The notes beneath the pieces were generated by a model. The model was not told the origin of the DNA. It searched no databases and saw only the letters and a list, made by a program, of their open reading frames with translations. Positions 8,937 through 18,375 of a DNA stretch of 64,000 bases are shown here, one piece after another. The stretch is from Peptoniphilus_A olsenii (GTDB lineage: Bacteria > Bacillota > Clostridia > Tissierellales > Peptoniphilaceae), in assembly GCF_040545475.1 (NCBI RefSeq), contig NZ_JBEPMA010000004.1:119480-183479 (forward strand), read 5' to 3'. Within the stretch, counting starts at the first letter, position 1, and every line of letters starts with the position of its first letter. The position numbers were made by a program, and so were the translations under genes.

Positions 8937-10919
8937 ATGATAAATAAAGTATTAGCAAATAGATATGAAATATTAGAAAAAATTGGCACAGGTGGCATGG
9001 GTAATGTATTTAAAGCCCATGATAGAAGATTAGATAGAATTGTTGCAATTAAAGTATTAAAAATGGAGTACAATGAAGACAACAATTTTATTAGAAAATT
9101 TAAAAGAGAGTCCCTTGCTGCGGCAAGTATATCTCATCCTAATATTGTTAGTATTTATGATGTAGGTAGTGAGATAATGGATGATCAAGAAGTTCATTAT
9201 ATAGTAATGGAATTTATTGATGGTAAAACTTTAAAAGAACTTATAAACGATGAAGGAAGACTTTCAGAAAAGCGAGCTTTAAATTATTGTATACAAATCG
9301 CCGAAGCTCTTAAAGTTGCTCATTCAAAACATATTGTTCATCGAGATATAAAATCTCAAAATATAATGGTTACTAGAGATGATAGAGTAAAAGTTACTGA
9401 TTTTGGTATTGCAAGAGTTGCTGATAATACTACTGTTACTGCAACTAATGCTGTTATGGGTTCAGTACATTATTTTTCTCCAGAACAAGCACGAGGCGTC
9501 AAAGTTGACAATCGATCAGATATTTATTCATTGGGAATTGTATTATATGAGATGTTAACAGGAAAACTACCTTTTGATGCTGATAATCCTGTATCAGTCG
9601 CACTTATGCAAGTGCAGTCTCCTATGCCTAGACCATCTGATACTATAAGGAGTCTAAGTCCAGATGTGGATCATCTTGTTTTAAAAATGACTGATAAAGT
9701 TCCAAATAAAAGGTATGCTGATGTCTTTGAATTAATAAAAGATATAAAAGGTTATACTATGGGGACAAGGTCAATAACGAATAACACAGTTAATACAGGT
9801 AATGATAGAACTGCTGTAGTCACACCACCACTAATTAATAATAGATATAACAGGTCTAACAAAAAACCTATACAAACAGATGAGCCAAAGCCTTCTAGGC
9901 AAAAGAGGGTAAAAAAGAAAAAATCTGTAGCACCAGCTATTCTTGGAATATTTTCTGCAATTGTGATAATTGCACTATTGGTATATATCGTTCCTAAGGC
10001 AATTAAAGGAATGAATGATTCAAATGAAGTTGAAAAAATAATTGTAGAAAGCTATGTCGGAAAAACTAGACAAGAAGCTGAAGAACTTTTAAATGCTCAA
10101 GGTCTTACAATGTCTGTAAAAACTTCCGAAGATGAAACACAGCCAGATGGTATTGTGCTTAGTCAAAATCCTGATAAAGGAGAAGAGGTAGAAAAAGGTT
10201 CCACAATAACTTTAGAAATAAATGAGTTGCCTGACACATCACCAGTTCCACCACTAAGAGGCCTTTCTTTAGAAGAAGCTAAAAAAGCTCTTGAGGAAAA
10301 TTCTTTAAAGCTAGGAACAGTTGAAGAAGAATTTAATGAAGAAGTTGAAAAAGGCAAGATAATTTCATCAAATCCTGAAAGTGGATATTCTGTCAATAGA
10401 GGTTCTGCAGTAAAGGTTGTAGTTTCTAAAGGAATTGATGATACACCAATTAAGCTTAGCAATTACACGGGAATTGATCAAAATGATGTAGTAAGTCAAC
10501 TTAAAGATTTGGGAATAGATGTTGTTATAAAAACTGGAACTAGTAATAAAGTTGATGTAGGACAAGTTTATGATATGGAACCAAAATCTGGTGAAACTGT
10601 GAAAAAAGGTGATACCGTAACGATTTATGTATCAGAAGGTGCGAAAAATGATACAGAAATAGAAGAGGACGATGAAACTAAAGAAAATAAAACAGATTTT
10701 AATCAAGTAAATTATGTTAAAGTTAAGGTTCCAGATGATGGACAAACTCATAAAGTTATTGCAAGACGAATAAAAGATTATAATGGAAATAATGATGGAA
10801 GTAAAGTTTGGGATTACAATATTGATCCAGGCGAAACTTCTAATGTAGAATTAGTTGGACCAGGTGAATACGAAATTTATGTGGACGATAGTCTTGTTAA
10901 GACTGAAGTAGTGAAATAA
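8937..10919 (+). CDS. prkC: PASTA-domain Ser/Thr protein kinase
   Basis: Membrane kinase that senses muropeptides/lipid II and controls growth and cell-wall processes. The kinase domain (about 10-265) has IGTGGMGNVFKA, HRDIKSQN and DFG. A basic juxtamembrane linker precedes a membrane helix at about 335-357. Three extracellular PASTA repeats follow (about 370-575), then an acidic linker and an extra C-terminal domain of roughly 70 residues (about 590-660) ending in a beta-rich segment. The final domain is not typical of the short B. subtilis form. It overlaps rsgA by 1 nt (TAATG). Confidence 0.95.
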   Translation: MINKVLANRYEILEKIGTGGMGNVFKAHDRRLDRIVAIKVLKMEYNEDNNFIRKFKRESLAAASISHPNIVSIYDVGSEIMDDQEVHYIVMEFIDGKTLKELINDEGRLSEKRALNYCIQIAEALKVAHSKHIVHRDIKSQNIMVTRDDRVKVTDFGIARVADNTTVTATNAVMGSVHYFSPEQARGVKVDNRSDIYSLGIVLYEMLTGKLPFDADNPVSVALMQVQSPMPRPSDTIRSLSPDVDHLVLKMTDKVPNKRYADVFELIKDIKGYTMGTRSITNNTVNTGNDRTAVVTPPLINNRYNRSNKKPIQTDEPKPSRQKRVKKKKSVAPAILGIFSAIVIIALLVYIVPKAIKGMNDSNEVEKIIVESYVGKTRQEAEELLNAQGLTMSVKTSEDETQPDGIVLSQNPDKGEEVEKGSTITLEINELPDTSPVPPLRGLSLEEAKKALEENSLKLGTVEEEFNEEVEKGKIISSNPESGYSVNRGSAVKVVVSKGIDDTPIKLSNYTGIDQNDVVSQLKDLGIDVVIKTGTSNKVDVGQVYDMEPKSGETVKKGDTVTIYVSEGAKNDTEIEEDDETKENKTDFNQVNYVKVKVPDDGQTHKVIARRIKDYNGNNDGSKVWDYNIDPGETSNVELVGPGEYEIYVDDSLVKTEVVK

Positions 10920-11779
10920 TGAAAGGTAAAATCATTAAATTAACTGGTGGCTTTTATTATATAAAGGCAGGCGACCAAATATATGAAACTCGTGCTAGAG
11001 GTAACTTTAGACATCAAAATGTTGCTCCAATCGTTGGCGACAATGTAGAATTTAAGTATGAAGAAAATAGTCTGGGATATATTGAAAAAGTATATCCCAG
11101 AAAAAATATGCTCACAAGACCACGTGTGGCAAATGTGGATACAGCTTTAATAGTAGTGCCTGTAAAAGATCCAAAATATAATCTAATGTTAATTGATAAA
11201 ACTATAGTACAAGCTGAATTCGAAGGTATAGATATTGCTGTTGTAATTAACAAAAAAGATTTAGATGAAGACGATGCTAAAAATCTTTATAATATATATG
11301 ATAAATCTGGGTTTAAAACATTTACTATTTCGGCAATTACGGATAAATACTTAGCAGAATTAAAAGAATATTTAAACGACAAAACTGTTGCACTTTGTGG
11401 AGTAAGTGGTGCAGGAAAGTCTTCATTAACATCTAATATTTTGAACAAAGAAGTTGAAATAGGAAAAATATCAAACAAAACGAAACGTGGAAAACATACT
11501 ACAAGACATGTGGAGTTAATATACTCAGATAATATCTATATATTCGATACACCGGGATTTTCTTCAATTGACTTAAATATTGATTATGAACACTTAAAAT
11601 TATATTTTAGGGAATTTGATAAATATAAAAATTTATGTAAATTTAATAATTGTAATCATATCAATGAGCCAAAATGTGGGGTAAAAGAAGCAGTCTTAAA
11701 TGGAGAAATTGCCAATTCGAGATACGAAAATTATAGGCAGATTTTTCAAGAATTAAAAAGTAGAGGAGAATACAAATGA
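10919..11779 (+). CDS. rsgA: Small ribosomal subunit biogenesis GTPase
   Basis: Circularly permuted GTPase that acts late in 30S assembly. An N-terminal OB fold is followed by the permuted G motifs: VINKKDLDE (G4) before GVSGAGKSSL (G1) and DTPGFSS (G3). The C-terminal zinc finger shows CKFNNCNHINEPKC. There are 286 residues, full length. It overlaps prkC by 1 nt and rpe by 4 nt; the prkC-rsgA-rpe-thiN order is conserved in Firmicutes. Confidence 0.95.
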   Translation: MKGKIIKLTGGFYYIKAGDQIYETRARGNFRHQNVAPIVGDNVEFKYEENSLGYIEKVYPRKNMLTRPRVANVDTALIVVPVKDPKYNLMLIDKTIVQAEFEGIDIAVVINKKDLDEDDAKNLYNIYDKSGFKTFTISAITDKYLAELKEYLNDKTVALCGVSGAGKSSLTSNILNKEVEIGKISNKTKRGKHTTRHVELIYSDNIYIFDTPGFSSIDLNIDYEHLKLYFREFDKYKNLCKFNNCNHINEPKCGVKEAVLNGEIANSRYENYRQIFQELKSRGEYK

Positions 11780-12420
11780 TATCACCATCTATACTTTCGG
11801 CAAATTTTAGTAACTTAGAAAAAGAATTTAATATAATGAATGAGGAACAAGTTAACTTTATACATTTAGATATAATGGATGGAAATTATGTACCAAACAT
11901 ATCTTTTGGTCCTGGTGTTATAAAAAGTCTTAGAACACTTACAGACATTTGTTTTGACACCCATCTTATGATTAATAATCCAGAAAAATTTATAGAAGAA
12001 TTTGCAAAAGTGGGTTCGGAAATTATTACTATTCATCCTGATTCAACAATTCATCTAAATAGAACTATTTCTTTAATCAAGTCTTTTGGATTAAAAGCTG
12101 GGCTAGCAATTAATCCACATCAATCAATTGATGTTCTAGACTATACCATTGAGGATTTAGATCTCGTTCTTGTGATGAGTGTAAATCCTGGTTTTGGCGG
12201 TCAAAGTTTTATTGATAATTCTCTTAGAAAAATTAACTCTATTAGAGATTTAATTGAGAAGAGAAAATTAGAGACTATGATAGAGGTTGATGGTGGAATT
12301 AAATTAAATAATGCAAAAAAAGTATTAGATGCAGGTGCAGATATATTGGTAGCTGGTTCTGCTATATTCGATGGTAAAAATACAAGAGAAAATATTAGAA
12401 AATTTAAGGGCTTATTATGA
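11776..12420 (+). CDS. rpe: Ribulose-phosphate 3-epimerase
   Basis: Interconverts ribulose-5-phosphate and xylulose-5-phosphate in the pentose phosphate pathway. The TIM barrel carries PSILSANF, HLDIMDGNYVPN, VNPGFGGQSF and EVDGGI with the metal ligands and catalytic aspartates. There are 214 residues. It overlaps both neighbours by 4 nt. Confidence 0.95.
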   Translation: MISPSILSANFSNLEKEFNIMNEEQVNFIHLDIMDGNYVPNISFGPGVIKSLRTLTDICFDTHLMINNPEKFIEEFAKVGSEIITIHPDSTIHLNRTISLIKSFGLKAGLAINPHQSIDVLDYTIEDLDLVLVMSVNPGFGGQSFIDNSLRKINSIRDLIEKRKLETMIEVDGGIKLNNAKKVLDAGADILVAGSAIFDGKNTRENIRKFKGLL

Positions 12421-13052
12421 AAAAGGCCCTTTTAATTTCTGGTGGCAGAAAAGTTTCAAAATATTTAATAGAAAAATATTCAGACAGATATATAATTATA
12501 GCAGATAGTGGAGCTGAATTATTAAAAAACTATAATTTGAGAGCAAATTTAGTGATAGGTGATTTAGATTCAATAAATGGAGAAACTTTAAAATATGTAA
12601 ATGATATTGGTATAAAAATATACAAGTTTCCTGTAAAAAAAGATTTGACTGATACTCATTTGTGTGTGGAGTATTTAGTGAAAAATCATTTTAAAGATAT
12701 TGTAATTTTGGGAGCACTTGGCACAAGGTTAGATCATGAATTGGCAAATTTAAATTTATTAAAAAGTTTATATAAAAGAAATATAAAATCAAAGATTGAA
12801 GATGATAATAATGAAGTATATTATGCTGAGAAAGGTATATATAATTTAAAAAAAGGTAATAAAAAATATATTTCAGTAGTTAGTTCTTCAGCTGAAACAA
12901 TTTATTCAACTACTGGGTTTGTGTATGAAGTCAAAGGAAAAATTTTAAATTATAAAAATCCTAGTTTGGGTGTTAGTAATGAGATGATTAATGATGAAGG
13001 AACTATTGAGATAAAAAAAGGAGAAGCCTTTATTATTTTGTCTAGAGATTAG
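12417..13052 (+). CDS. thiN: Thiamine pyrophosphokinase
   Basis: Converts thiamine plus ATP to thiamine diphosphate. Family signatures include the N-terminal KKALLISGG region, NLVIGDLDSI and LGALGTRLDHELANL. There are 211 residues. It is last in the run that begins at rlmN and is followed by a strong terminator. No TPP riboswitch is seen upstream, as expected for a gene inside an operon. Confidence 0.92.
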   Translation: MKKALLISGGRKVSKYLIEKYSDRYIIIADSGAELLKNYNLRANLVIGDLDSINGETLKYVNDIGIKIYKFPVKKDLTDTHLCVEYLVKNHFKDIVILGALGTRLDHELANLNLLKSLYKRNIKSKIEDDNNEVYYAEKGIYNLKKGNKKYISVVSSSAETIYSTTGFVYEVKGKILNYKNPSLGVSNEMINDEGTIEIKKGEAFIILSRD

Positions 13053-13108
13053 ATTTGATAAAAAAGATATTAAAAAATTTAGAATCTGGCATAGTTTGTT
13101 TGGACTGT

Positions 13109-13140
13109 CCCCTAAATCTTAACAAGAATTAGGGGTTTTT
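13109..13140 (+). terminator. Intrinsic terminator after thiN
   Basis: CCCCTAA and TTAGGGG, with an inner TCTT/AAGA pairing around one A-A mismatch and a three-base loop, are followed by TTTTT. This ends the rightward operon before convergent rpmB. Confidence 0.85.
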
Positions 13141-13240
13141 AATATTAAAAGATATATTATTAAAATAAATAGTTATTTAAATTTTTTTATTAAATATAAA
13201 CAAGTGTTGTTAAACTTTTTTAATTTATAAAAAAAAGCAA

Positions 13241-13266
13241 TAAAAAAAGGATCTTAACCAAGACCC
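13241..13266 (-). terminator. Intrinsic terminator after rpmB
   Basis: Read on the minus strand, GGGTCTT and AAGATCC form a 7-bp stem with a GGTT loop (one G-T pair) followed by seven T. It begins 6 nt past the rpmB stop. Confidence 0.8.
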
Positions 13267-13271
13267 TAAAT

Positions 13272-13463
13272 TCATATTGCTCTTTGAACTTTTCCAGATC
13301 TCAAACATCTAGTACATACATTAATTCTTTTAGGTGTACCATCTACTACAGCTTTTACTCTTCTAATATTAGGAGCCCAACTTCTGTTAGAACGAGAGTG
13401 AGAGAAGGAAATTCTATTGCCAAATACTTTTTCTTTTCCACAAATATCACATCTTTTTGCCAT
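13272..13463 (-). CDS. rpmB: 50S ribosomal protein L28
   Basis: Small basic ribosomal protein of 63 residues, starting MAKRCDICGKEKVFGN. It has two CxxC pairs (CDIC and CTRC), so it is the zinc-binding form, and the conserved SHSRSNRSWAPN segment. The start is the ATG at 13463 preceded by AAAGGAGGTG; a longer in-frame reading to 13490 would bypass that site and is not favoured. It stands alone and points left, the usual arrangement beside the Asp23/DAK kinase genes. Confidence 0.96.
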   Translation of the reverse strand: MAKRCDICGKEKVFGNRISFSHSRSNRSWAPNIRRVKAVVDGTPKRINVCTRCLRSGKVQRAI

Positions 13464-13495
13464 GCTGCACCTCCTTTGGTTATTACGCAACCATT

Positions 13496-13524
13496 ATTTT
13501 ATCAAAAATTTACAACTAATGCAA
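13496..13524 (-). promoter_or_regulatory. rpmB promoter
   Basis: On the minus strand TTGCAT (13524-13519) and TGA-TAAAAT (-10 at 13501-13496) are separated by 17 nt. This is a good extended -10 promoter about 33 nt before the rpmB start. Confidence 0.6.
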
Positions 13525-13530
13525 ATTAAT

Positions 13531-13646
13531 TTGACAAAATTTTCCAAATATTTATTATTTTTTTAAAAAATTGGTTAAATATTAGAATATGTATTGGGTG
13601 CATATAAGAGATAATTCTGTTATTTTAAAGGTTATTCTGATATAAT
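13531..13646 (+). promoter_or_regulatory. Two candidate promoters for the Asp23-DAK kinase genes
   Basis: The proximal candidate is the extended -10 TGATATAAT ending at 13646, 22 nt before the Asp23 start. A distal candidate is TTGACA at 13531-13536 and TATTAT at 13553-13558, 16 nt apart. Both read right. An AAGGAGGTG ribosome-binding site follows at about 13654. Confidence 0.5.
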
Positions 13647-13668
13647 AAAAAGATAAGGAGGTGCCCTA

Positions 13669-14022
13669 ATGCCGGCAATCATAAATCGTGAACTTGGAAA
13701 TGTAGTTATAGATGATAATGTAATAGCTAATATAGCAGGTATTTCTGCAATGGAAAGCTATGGTATTGTTGGAATGGCATCAAAAAATGCCGCTGATGGA
13801 ATTTTCGAATTATTGAGATTCGAAAATCTTTCAAAAGGAATTAAAGTTAATACTGAAAATAATGAAATTAATATTGAACTTCATGTTATTCTTGAATATG
13901 GAGTGAAAATTTCAACTGTTGGTGAAAATATTATTGAAAGAGTTAAGTATAATGTTGAAGATTTAACAGGTCTTGTTGTAGACAATATTCAAATTTTAGT
14001 AGAAGGCATTAGACTTAAATAG
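13669..14022 (+). CDS. Asp23/Gls24 family envelope stress protein
   Basis: 117-residue Asp23-domain protein (YloU-like), cytoplasmic and typically linked to envelope stress or fatty-acid kinase function. The family core is visible: VVIDDNVIANIAGISAMESYGIVGM (read as two segments of the alpha/beta fold) and the later EYGVKISTVGENIIERVKYNVE. It lies directly before the DAK kinase gene in nearly all Firmicutes and probably forms an operon with it (14-nt gap). Confidence 0.9.
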   Translation: MPAIINRELGNVVIDDNVIANIAGISAMESYGIVGMASKNAADGIFELLRFENLSKGIKVNTENNEINIELHVILEYGVKISTVGENIIERVKYNVEDLTGLVVDNIQILVEGIRLK

Positions 14023-14036
14023 TTGGAGGTTAGGTT

Positions 14037-15701
14037 TTGGAAATTAAGAAAATTGACGGTCCTTTATTAAAAGATGTTTTTAAAGGGGCTGTAAATTACC
14101 TTATTTCTCGAAAAAATGAGGTAAATAAATTAAATGTTTTTCCTGTACCTGATGGAGATACAGGGACTAATATGAGTCTTACTGCAAAATCTGCCCTTAA
14201 GCAAATTGATAGTTTAGAAGGCGAATTTTTTGTCAAAGACGTAGCTCAGGCAGCAGCACGAGGTGCTCTTATGGGAGCAAGAGGAAATAGTGGTGTTATC
14301 CTTTCTCAACTTCTAAGAGGATTTGCGGAAGGTTTGGAAAATGTTGATGAGGCCAATATTACCGATATTACAGAAGCTTTTAAGAAAGCTAGTGAAACAA
14401 CGTACAAAGCAGTAATGAAACCCATTGAAGGTACAATTTTAACGGTGGGACGTGAAACTGCGGATTTTGCATGGAGAAATCATAAGAAGTATAAAGATTT
14501 TATTAGATTTTTAGAAGATGTTATAAAAGAAGCCAATAAATCGCTTGAGGATACTCCTAATAAATTAAGTGTTTTGAAAGAAGCTGGTGTTGTAGATGCT
14601 GGTGGTAAAGGACTTGTAGTTTTATTAGAAGGATCGCTTAGATTTTTGAAAGGTGAAGAAATCCTTGAGCAATCAGAAGACGAAGTGATGAAAAAGAAAG
14701 CTCAGCAAGAGATAAAATTTACAGAAGCAAATACAGATATTAAATATGGATATTGCACTGAATTTATTATTAATACTGATTACGATGATATTGATGCTTT
14801 TAGAGAAAAATTATCTCCTCTTGGTGATTGTCTTTTAGTTGTGGGAGGAGCTGGAACTGAAATTATTAAGGTTCATATTCACACTAATGATCCTGGAGTA
14901 GTTTTACAACATGCTTGTGAATTAGGACTATTACAAGATATTAAAATAGATAATATGCGATTTCAACATAGAGAAGTTTTATTTGATGAAAGTGAAGTTG
15001 CCGAAGCAAAAGAAAAAGAAGAAGCTGAAGAAACAATAGAGGAAAAAGAAATTTCTTTTATCACTGTATCTATGGGAAAAGGTATGACAGAGACTTTTAA
15101 ATCTATTGGAGTAGATTATGTTGTAACTGGCGGACAAACAATGAATCCTTCTACAGAAGATTTATTAAAAGGTATTGAAAAAGTGGGAGGAAAAACTGTA
15201 TTTTTGATACCAAATAACAGTAATATTATTCTTTCTGCTGAGCAAGCACGTGATATTTCAACGAGAAATATTATTGTAATTCCGTCAAAATCAGTGCCAC
15301 AAGGTATAGCTGCAATTCTTGCATTCAATGAAAATAATACAATTGAAGAAAATACTAAACAAATGACGGATGCTCTTAAATCAATAACAGATGCATCAGT
15401 GACTTATGCGGTAAGAGATACTAAAATAAATGGCAAAGAAGTTCATAAAGATGATATAATCGGTTTAGCTTCAAAAGAGATTATTGAATGCGGCAATGAC
15501 ATTGATAAAGTTACTTTTGACACAGTTAAAAATTTGATGAATGATGAAATTTCTCTAGTAACTTTATATTATGGAGAAGATATTGTCAAAGAAGATGCTG
15601 AAGAATTAAGAGATAAAATAGAGGAAAAATATCCTGATATAGATGTGGATTTAATTTGGGGAGAACAACCAATTTATTATTATATAATTTCTTTAGAATG
15701 A
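14037..15701 (+). CDS. fakA: DAK-domain fatty acid kinase catalytic subunit (FakA/YloV-like)
   Basis: Kinase subunit that phosphorylates fatty acids carried by a DegV-type FakB partner, feeding phospholipid synthesis. The N-terminal DhaL-like kinase domain contains NVFPVPDGDTGTNMSLT (ATP/Mg site) and GARGNSGVILSQLLRGF. The middle and C-terminal YloV regions follow, with a glutamate-rich linker at about 322-345. There are 554 residues. The start is a TTG preceded by TTGGAGGTT. No FakB is in the window. Confidence 0.9.
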   Translation: MEIKKIDGPLLKDVFKGAVNYLISRKNEVNKLNVFPVPDGDTGTNMSLTAKSALKQIDSLEGEFFVKDVAQAAARGALMGARGNSGVILSQLLRGFAEGLENVDEANITDITEAFKKASETTYKAVMKPIEGTILTVGRETADFAWRNHKKYKDFIRFLEDVIKEANKSLEDTPNKLSVLKEAGVVDAGGKGLVVLLEGSLRFLKGEEILEQSEDEVMKKKAQQEIKFTEANTDIKYGYCTEFIINTDYDDIDAFREKLSPLGDCLLVVGGAGTEIIKVHIHTNDPGVVLQHACELGLLQDIKIDNMRFQHREVLFDESEVAEAKEKEEAEETIEEKEISFITVSMGKGMTETFKSIGVDYVVTGGQTMNPSTEDLLKGIEKVGGKTVFLIPNNSNIILSAEQARDISTRNIIVIPSKSVPQGIAAILAFNENNTIEENTKQMTDALKSITDASVTYAVRDTKINGKEVHKDDIIGLASKEIIECGNDIDKVTFDTVKNLMNDEISLVTLYYGEDIVKEDAEELRDKIEEKYPDIDVDLIWGEQPIYYYIISLE

Positions 15702-15707
15702 AATTTA

Positions 15708-15733
15708 GCCTAAAGTTTGACTTTAGGCTTTTT
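15708..15733 (+). terminator. Intrinsic terminator after fakA-like gene
   Basis: GCCTAAAG and CTTTAGGC form a perfect 8-bp stem with a TTTGA loop and five T. It lies only 14 nt before recG. Confidence 0.85.
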
Positions 15734-15747
15734 ACATAGAGGTAGTT

Positions 15748-17778
15748 ATGAATTTAAATGATAAAGTTACAAAATTAAAACAGGTAGGTCCAAAAAGAGC
15801 TAATCTTTATCACAAACTTGACATATATACAATTAAAGATTTGCTTATGTATTATCCTAGAAGATACGAAGATTCCTCAAGAATACTTAAACTCAACCAG
15901 GGAATAATGGGAAATAAAAATACCTTTAAACTTAAAATTATCGCCAAACTCCAAGATCGAAATATAAGAAGAGGATTAAATATTTTAAGTTATCTTGCTG
16001 AAGATGAAACTGGTGAGGCTGAAATAACTTTTTTTAATGCTAGATATTTTCGGTCTCAAATAAAAGTAGGAAAAACTTATCTTTTTTATGGAAAATCTGA
16101 GTTCTTTAAAGGGCGCTTAACTTTAACTAGTCCTGAATTTGAACCAGTAGAAAATGTTAAAAAATTAGGAAAGATTTCTCCTATTTATAAACTTACCAAT
16201 GGAATATTTAACAATAATATTGAATATTCAGTAAGTCAAGTTATAAATCTTAATTTATTTGAAGAAAATTTGCCTAAATATATTAGAGATAAATACAGAC
16301 TTATAGAAAAAAATGAAGCAATTAAAAACATTCATTATCCAAAAAGCAGATCCGCTTATATTTCGGCTAGACAAAGACTTATTTTTGAAGAACTTTTTTT
16401 ATTTGAATTATCTATTCTTAAAAATAAAGTTCAAAAAAAAGATGCAGAATCAATTAAATTTAATTTAGATGATAGAATATTTAGTTTTATTGAGAATTTA
16501 CCTTTTAATTTAACTCTAGGTCAACAAAAGGTCGTTGAGGAAATATTCGAAGATATGAGAAATGGGCGAACTATAAATAGGCTTATCCAGGGGGATGTTG
16601 GAAGTGGTAAAACCATTGTTGCGATAATTATCATGTATTTAGCTTATCTCAATGGATTCCAGTCTACAATAATGGCACCCACAGAAATACTTGCAAAACA
16701 ACATCTAGAATCATTCACAGAATTATTAGAACCCTTAGGAGTAAAAGTTGCACTTATAGTAGGTTCAACACCCAAGAGAGTGAAAAATGATATTCTTACA
16801 AATTTAGAAATAGGTGCAATAGATATTTTAATTGGCACACATGCTTTAATTGAAGAAAATGTAAAGTTCAAAAAGTTAGGTTTAAATGTAATCGATGAAC
16901 AGCATAGATTTGGAGTAGTTCAAAGAAACTTATTGCAGAATAAAGATAAAGATGCGGCAACACTTGTAATGAGTGCTACTCCAATTCCACGTTCGCTATC
17001 TTTAGTTATGTATGCTGATTTAGATGTTTCTATTATAAATACAATGCCAGTTGGTAGAAAACCGGTAAAAACTTTAGCTATAAATGAAAATATGTTATAT
17101 AAATCTAAACAATTTATAAAATCAGAGCTTGAAAAGGGGCATCAAGCCTATGTTATTTGTTCACTAATTGAAGATAATGAAGAGTTTCAAAATCTTCAAT
17201 CTGTTGAAAAAGTTTATTCTGATTTGTCTAAATTTTTTAGCAACTATAATTTGGCACTAATTCATGGAAAGATGAAACCAGAAGAGAAGAATAAAATAAT
17301 GGATGATTTTTCGCAAAATAAAATTAATCTTCTTGTATCTACTACAGTTGTAGAAGTTGGAGTCAATGTGCCAAATGCAACTGTAATGATGGTCTACAAT
17401 GCCGAAAGGTTTGGACTTTCAACTCTTCATCAGCTTAGGGGAAGAGTTGGAAGGGGTGATGCACAAGCATATTGTATCCTCTATAATTTATCGGATTCAG
17501 AAAATTCGTGGCAAAGGATGCAAATAATGCAAGACTCTACTGATGGATTTTATATTGCACAAAAGGATTTAGAGATGAGAGGTTTTGGAGATATTTTTGG
17601 AATTAGACAATCAGGTATCCCAAATCTTAGATTGGCAGACCCTATTCGTGACAAGGAAATTCTTAGATATGCAGCTTTAGAGGCAAAAAATATACTTTCA
17701 AAAGATAAATTTTTAAATACAGATGAATATTCTTATTTAAATAATGAAATACTTGATTTTTATAGAGATTTAAACTAA
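15748..17778 (+). CDS. recG: ATP-dependent DNA helicase RecG
   Basis: Branch-migration helicase that remodels stalled forks. The N-terminal wedge/OB domain (about 1-220) is followed by superfamily 2 motifs: RLIQGDVGSGKTIVA (Walker A), VIDEQHRFGV (DExH), MSATPIPRS and HQLRGRVGRG. There are 676 residues, full length. The gene begins just after the fakA terminator. Confidence 0.96.
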   Translation: MNLNDKVTKLKQVGPKRANLYHKLDIYTIKDLLMYYPRRYEDSSRILKLNQGIMGNKNTFKLKIIAKLQDRNIRRGLNILSYLAEDETGEAEITFFNARYFRSQIKVGKTYLFYGKSEFFKGRLTLTSPEFEPVENVKKLGKISPIYKLTNGIFNNNIEYSVSQVINLNLFEENLPKYIRDKYRLIEKNEAIKNIHYPKSRSAYISARQRLIFEELFLFELSILKNKVQKKDAESIKFNLDDRIFSFIENLPFNLTLGQQKVVEEIFEDMRNGRTINRLIQGDVGSGKTIVAIIIMYLAYLNGFQSTIMAPTEILAKQHLESFTELLEPLGVKVALIVGSTPKRVKNDILTNLEIGAIDILIGTHALIEENVKFKKLGLNVIDEQHRFGVVQRNLLQNKDKDAATLVMSATPIPRSLSLVMYADLDVSIINTMPVGRKPVKTLAINENMLYKSKQFIKSELEKGHQAYVICSLIEDNEEFQNLQSVEKVYSDLSKFFSNYNLALIHGKMKPEEKNKIMDDFSQNKINLLVSTTVVEVGVNVPNATVMMVYNAERFGLSTLHQLRGRVGRGDAQAYCILYNLSDSENSWQRMQIMQDSTDGFYIAQKDLEMRGFGDIFGIRQSGIPNLRLADPIRDKEILRYAALEAKNILSKDKFLNTDEYSYLNNEILDFYRDLN

Positions 17779-17803
17779 TAATCTTTTATTATTTACACTG
17801 ATA

Positions 17804-17812
17804 TGTTAAAAT
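17804..17812 (+). promoter_or_regulatory. Extended -10 promoter before rsmD
   Basis: TG-T-TAAAAT lies in the 54-nt gap between recG and rsmD, 20 nt before the rsmD start. TTTTAT 17 nt upstream would be a poor -35. Confidence 0.4.
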
Positions 17813-17832
17813 AGTAATGATTTGGAGGCGTT

Positions 17833-18375
17833 ATGAGGGTAATTTCTGGAAGTAGAAGAGGATTAAAATTAAATGCTCCTAAAGGTTTAGATACTAGGCC
17901 AACTTCTGATAAAGTGAAGGAATCGGTATTTAATATATTAGGTCAAAATTTTCCAGGGGCTGAAGTCTTGGATATTTTTTGTGGAAGTGGTGCCAATGGT
18001 ATTGAATTTTTGTCAAGAGGAGCGGAAGTTGCTTATTTTTTGGATAACTCTGATGATGCCATTAAAATTTTAAAAGAAAACCTAAAAAAGGCAAAGTTTT
18101 CTGATTATGCTGTTCTTTTAAAGGGAAATATAGGCAAGCTTAAAACGCTAGATATTAAATTTGACTATATATATCTAGATCCACCATTTGATAGAGAAGA
18201 TTTATATAGGAAGAGTCTTAAAATTATTTATGACTTCAACCTTTTAAAAGAAGATGGCTCAGTTGTTGTTGAATATGCGACTGATATTGGAATACCTGAT
18301 TTTTATGGTTTTAAAAAAATTAAAACAAGAAAATATGGAAACACTTCAATTTCCATATGGGGATGGGATAGATGA
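17833..18375 (+). CDS. rsmD: 16S rRNA (guanine-966-N2)-methyltransferase
   Basis: Methylates G966 of 16S rRNA. It begins MRVISGSRRGLKLNAPKG, then TRPTSDKVKESVFNIL, the SAM motif VLDIFCGSGANGIE and the catalytic YLDPPFDRE (NPPY-type). There are 180 residues. It overlaps coaD by 4 nt, the common rsmD-coaD pair. Confidence 0.95.
   Translation: MRVISGSRRGLKLNAPKGLDTRPTSDKVKESVFNILGQNFPGAEVLDIFCGSGANGIEFLSRGAEVAYFLDNSDDAIKILKENLKKAKFSDYAVLLKGNIGKLKTLDIKFDYIYLDPPFDREDLYRKSLKIIYDFNLLKEDGSVVVEYATDIGIPDFYGFKKIKTRKYGNTSISIWGWDR

Noticed and set aside
12300..12420. TPP riboswitch ahead of thiN
   Set aside because: No THI-box sequence; the region is coding sequence of rpe, and thiN overlaps it by 4 nt.
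13284..13529. Plus-strand open frame opposite rpmB
   Set aside because: It runs antisense through the L28 gene and its promoter; no protein family match visible.
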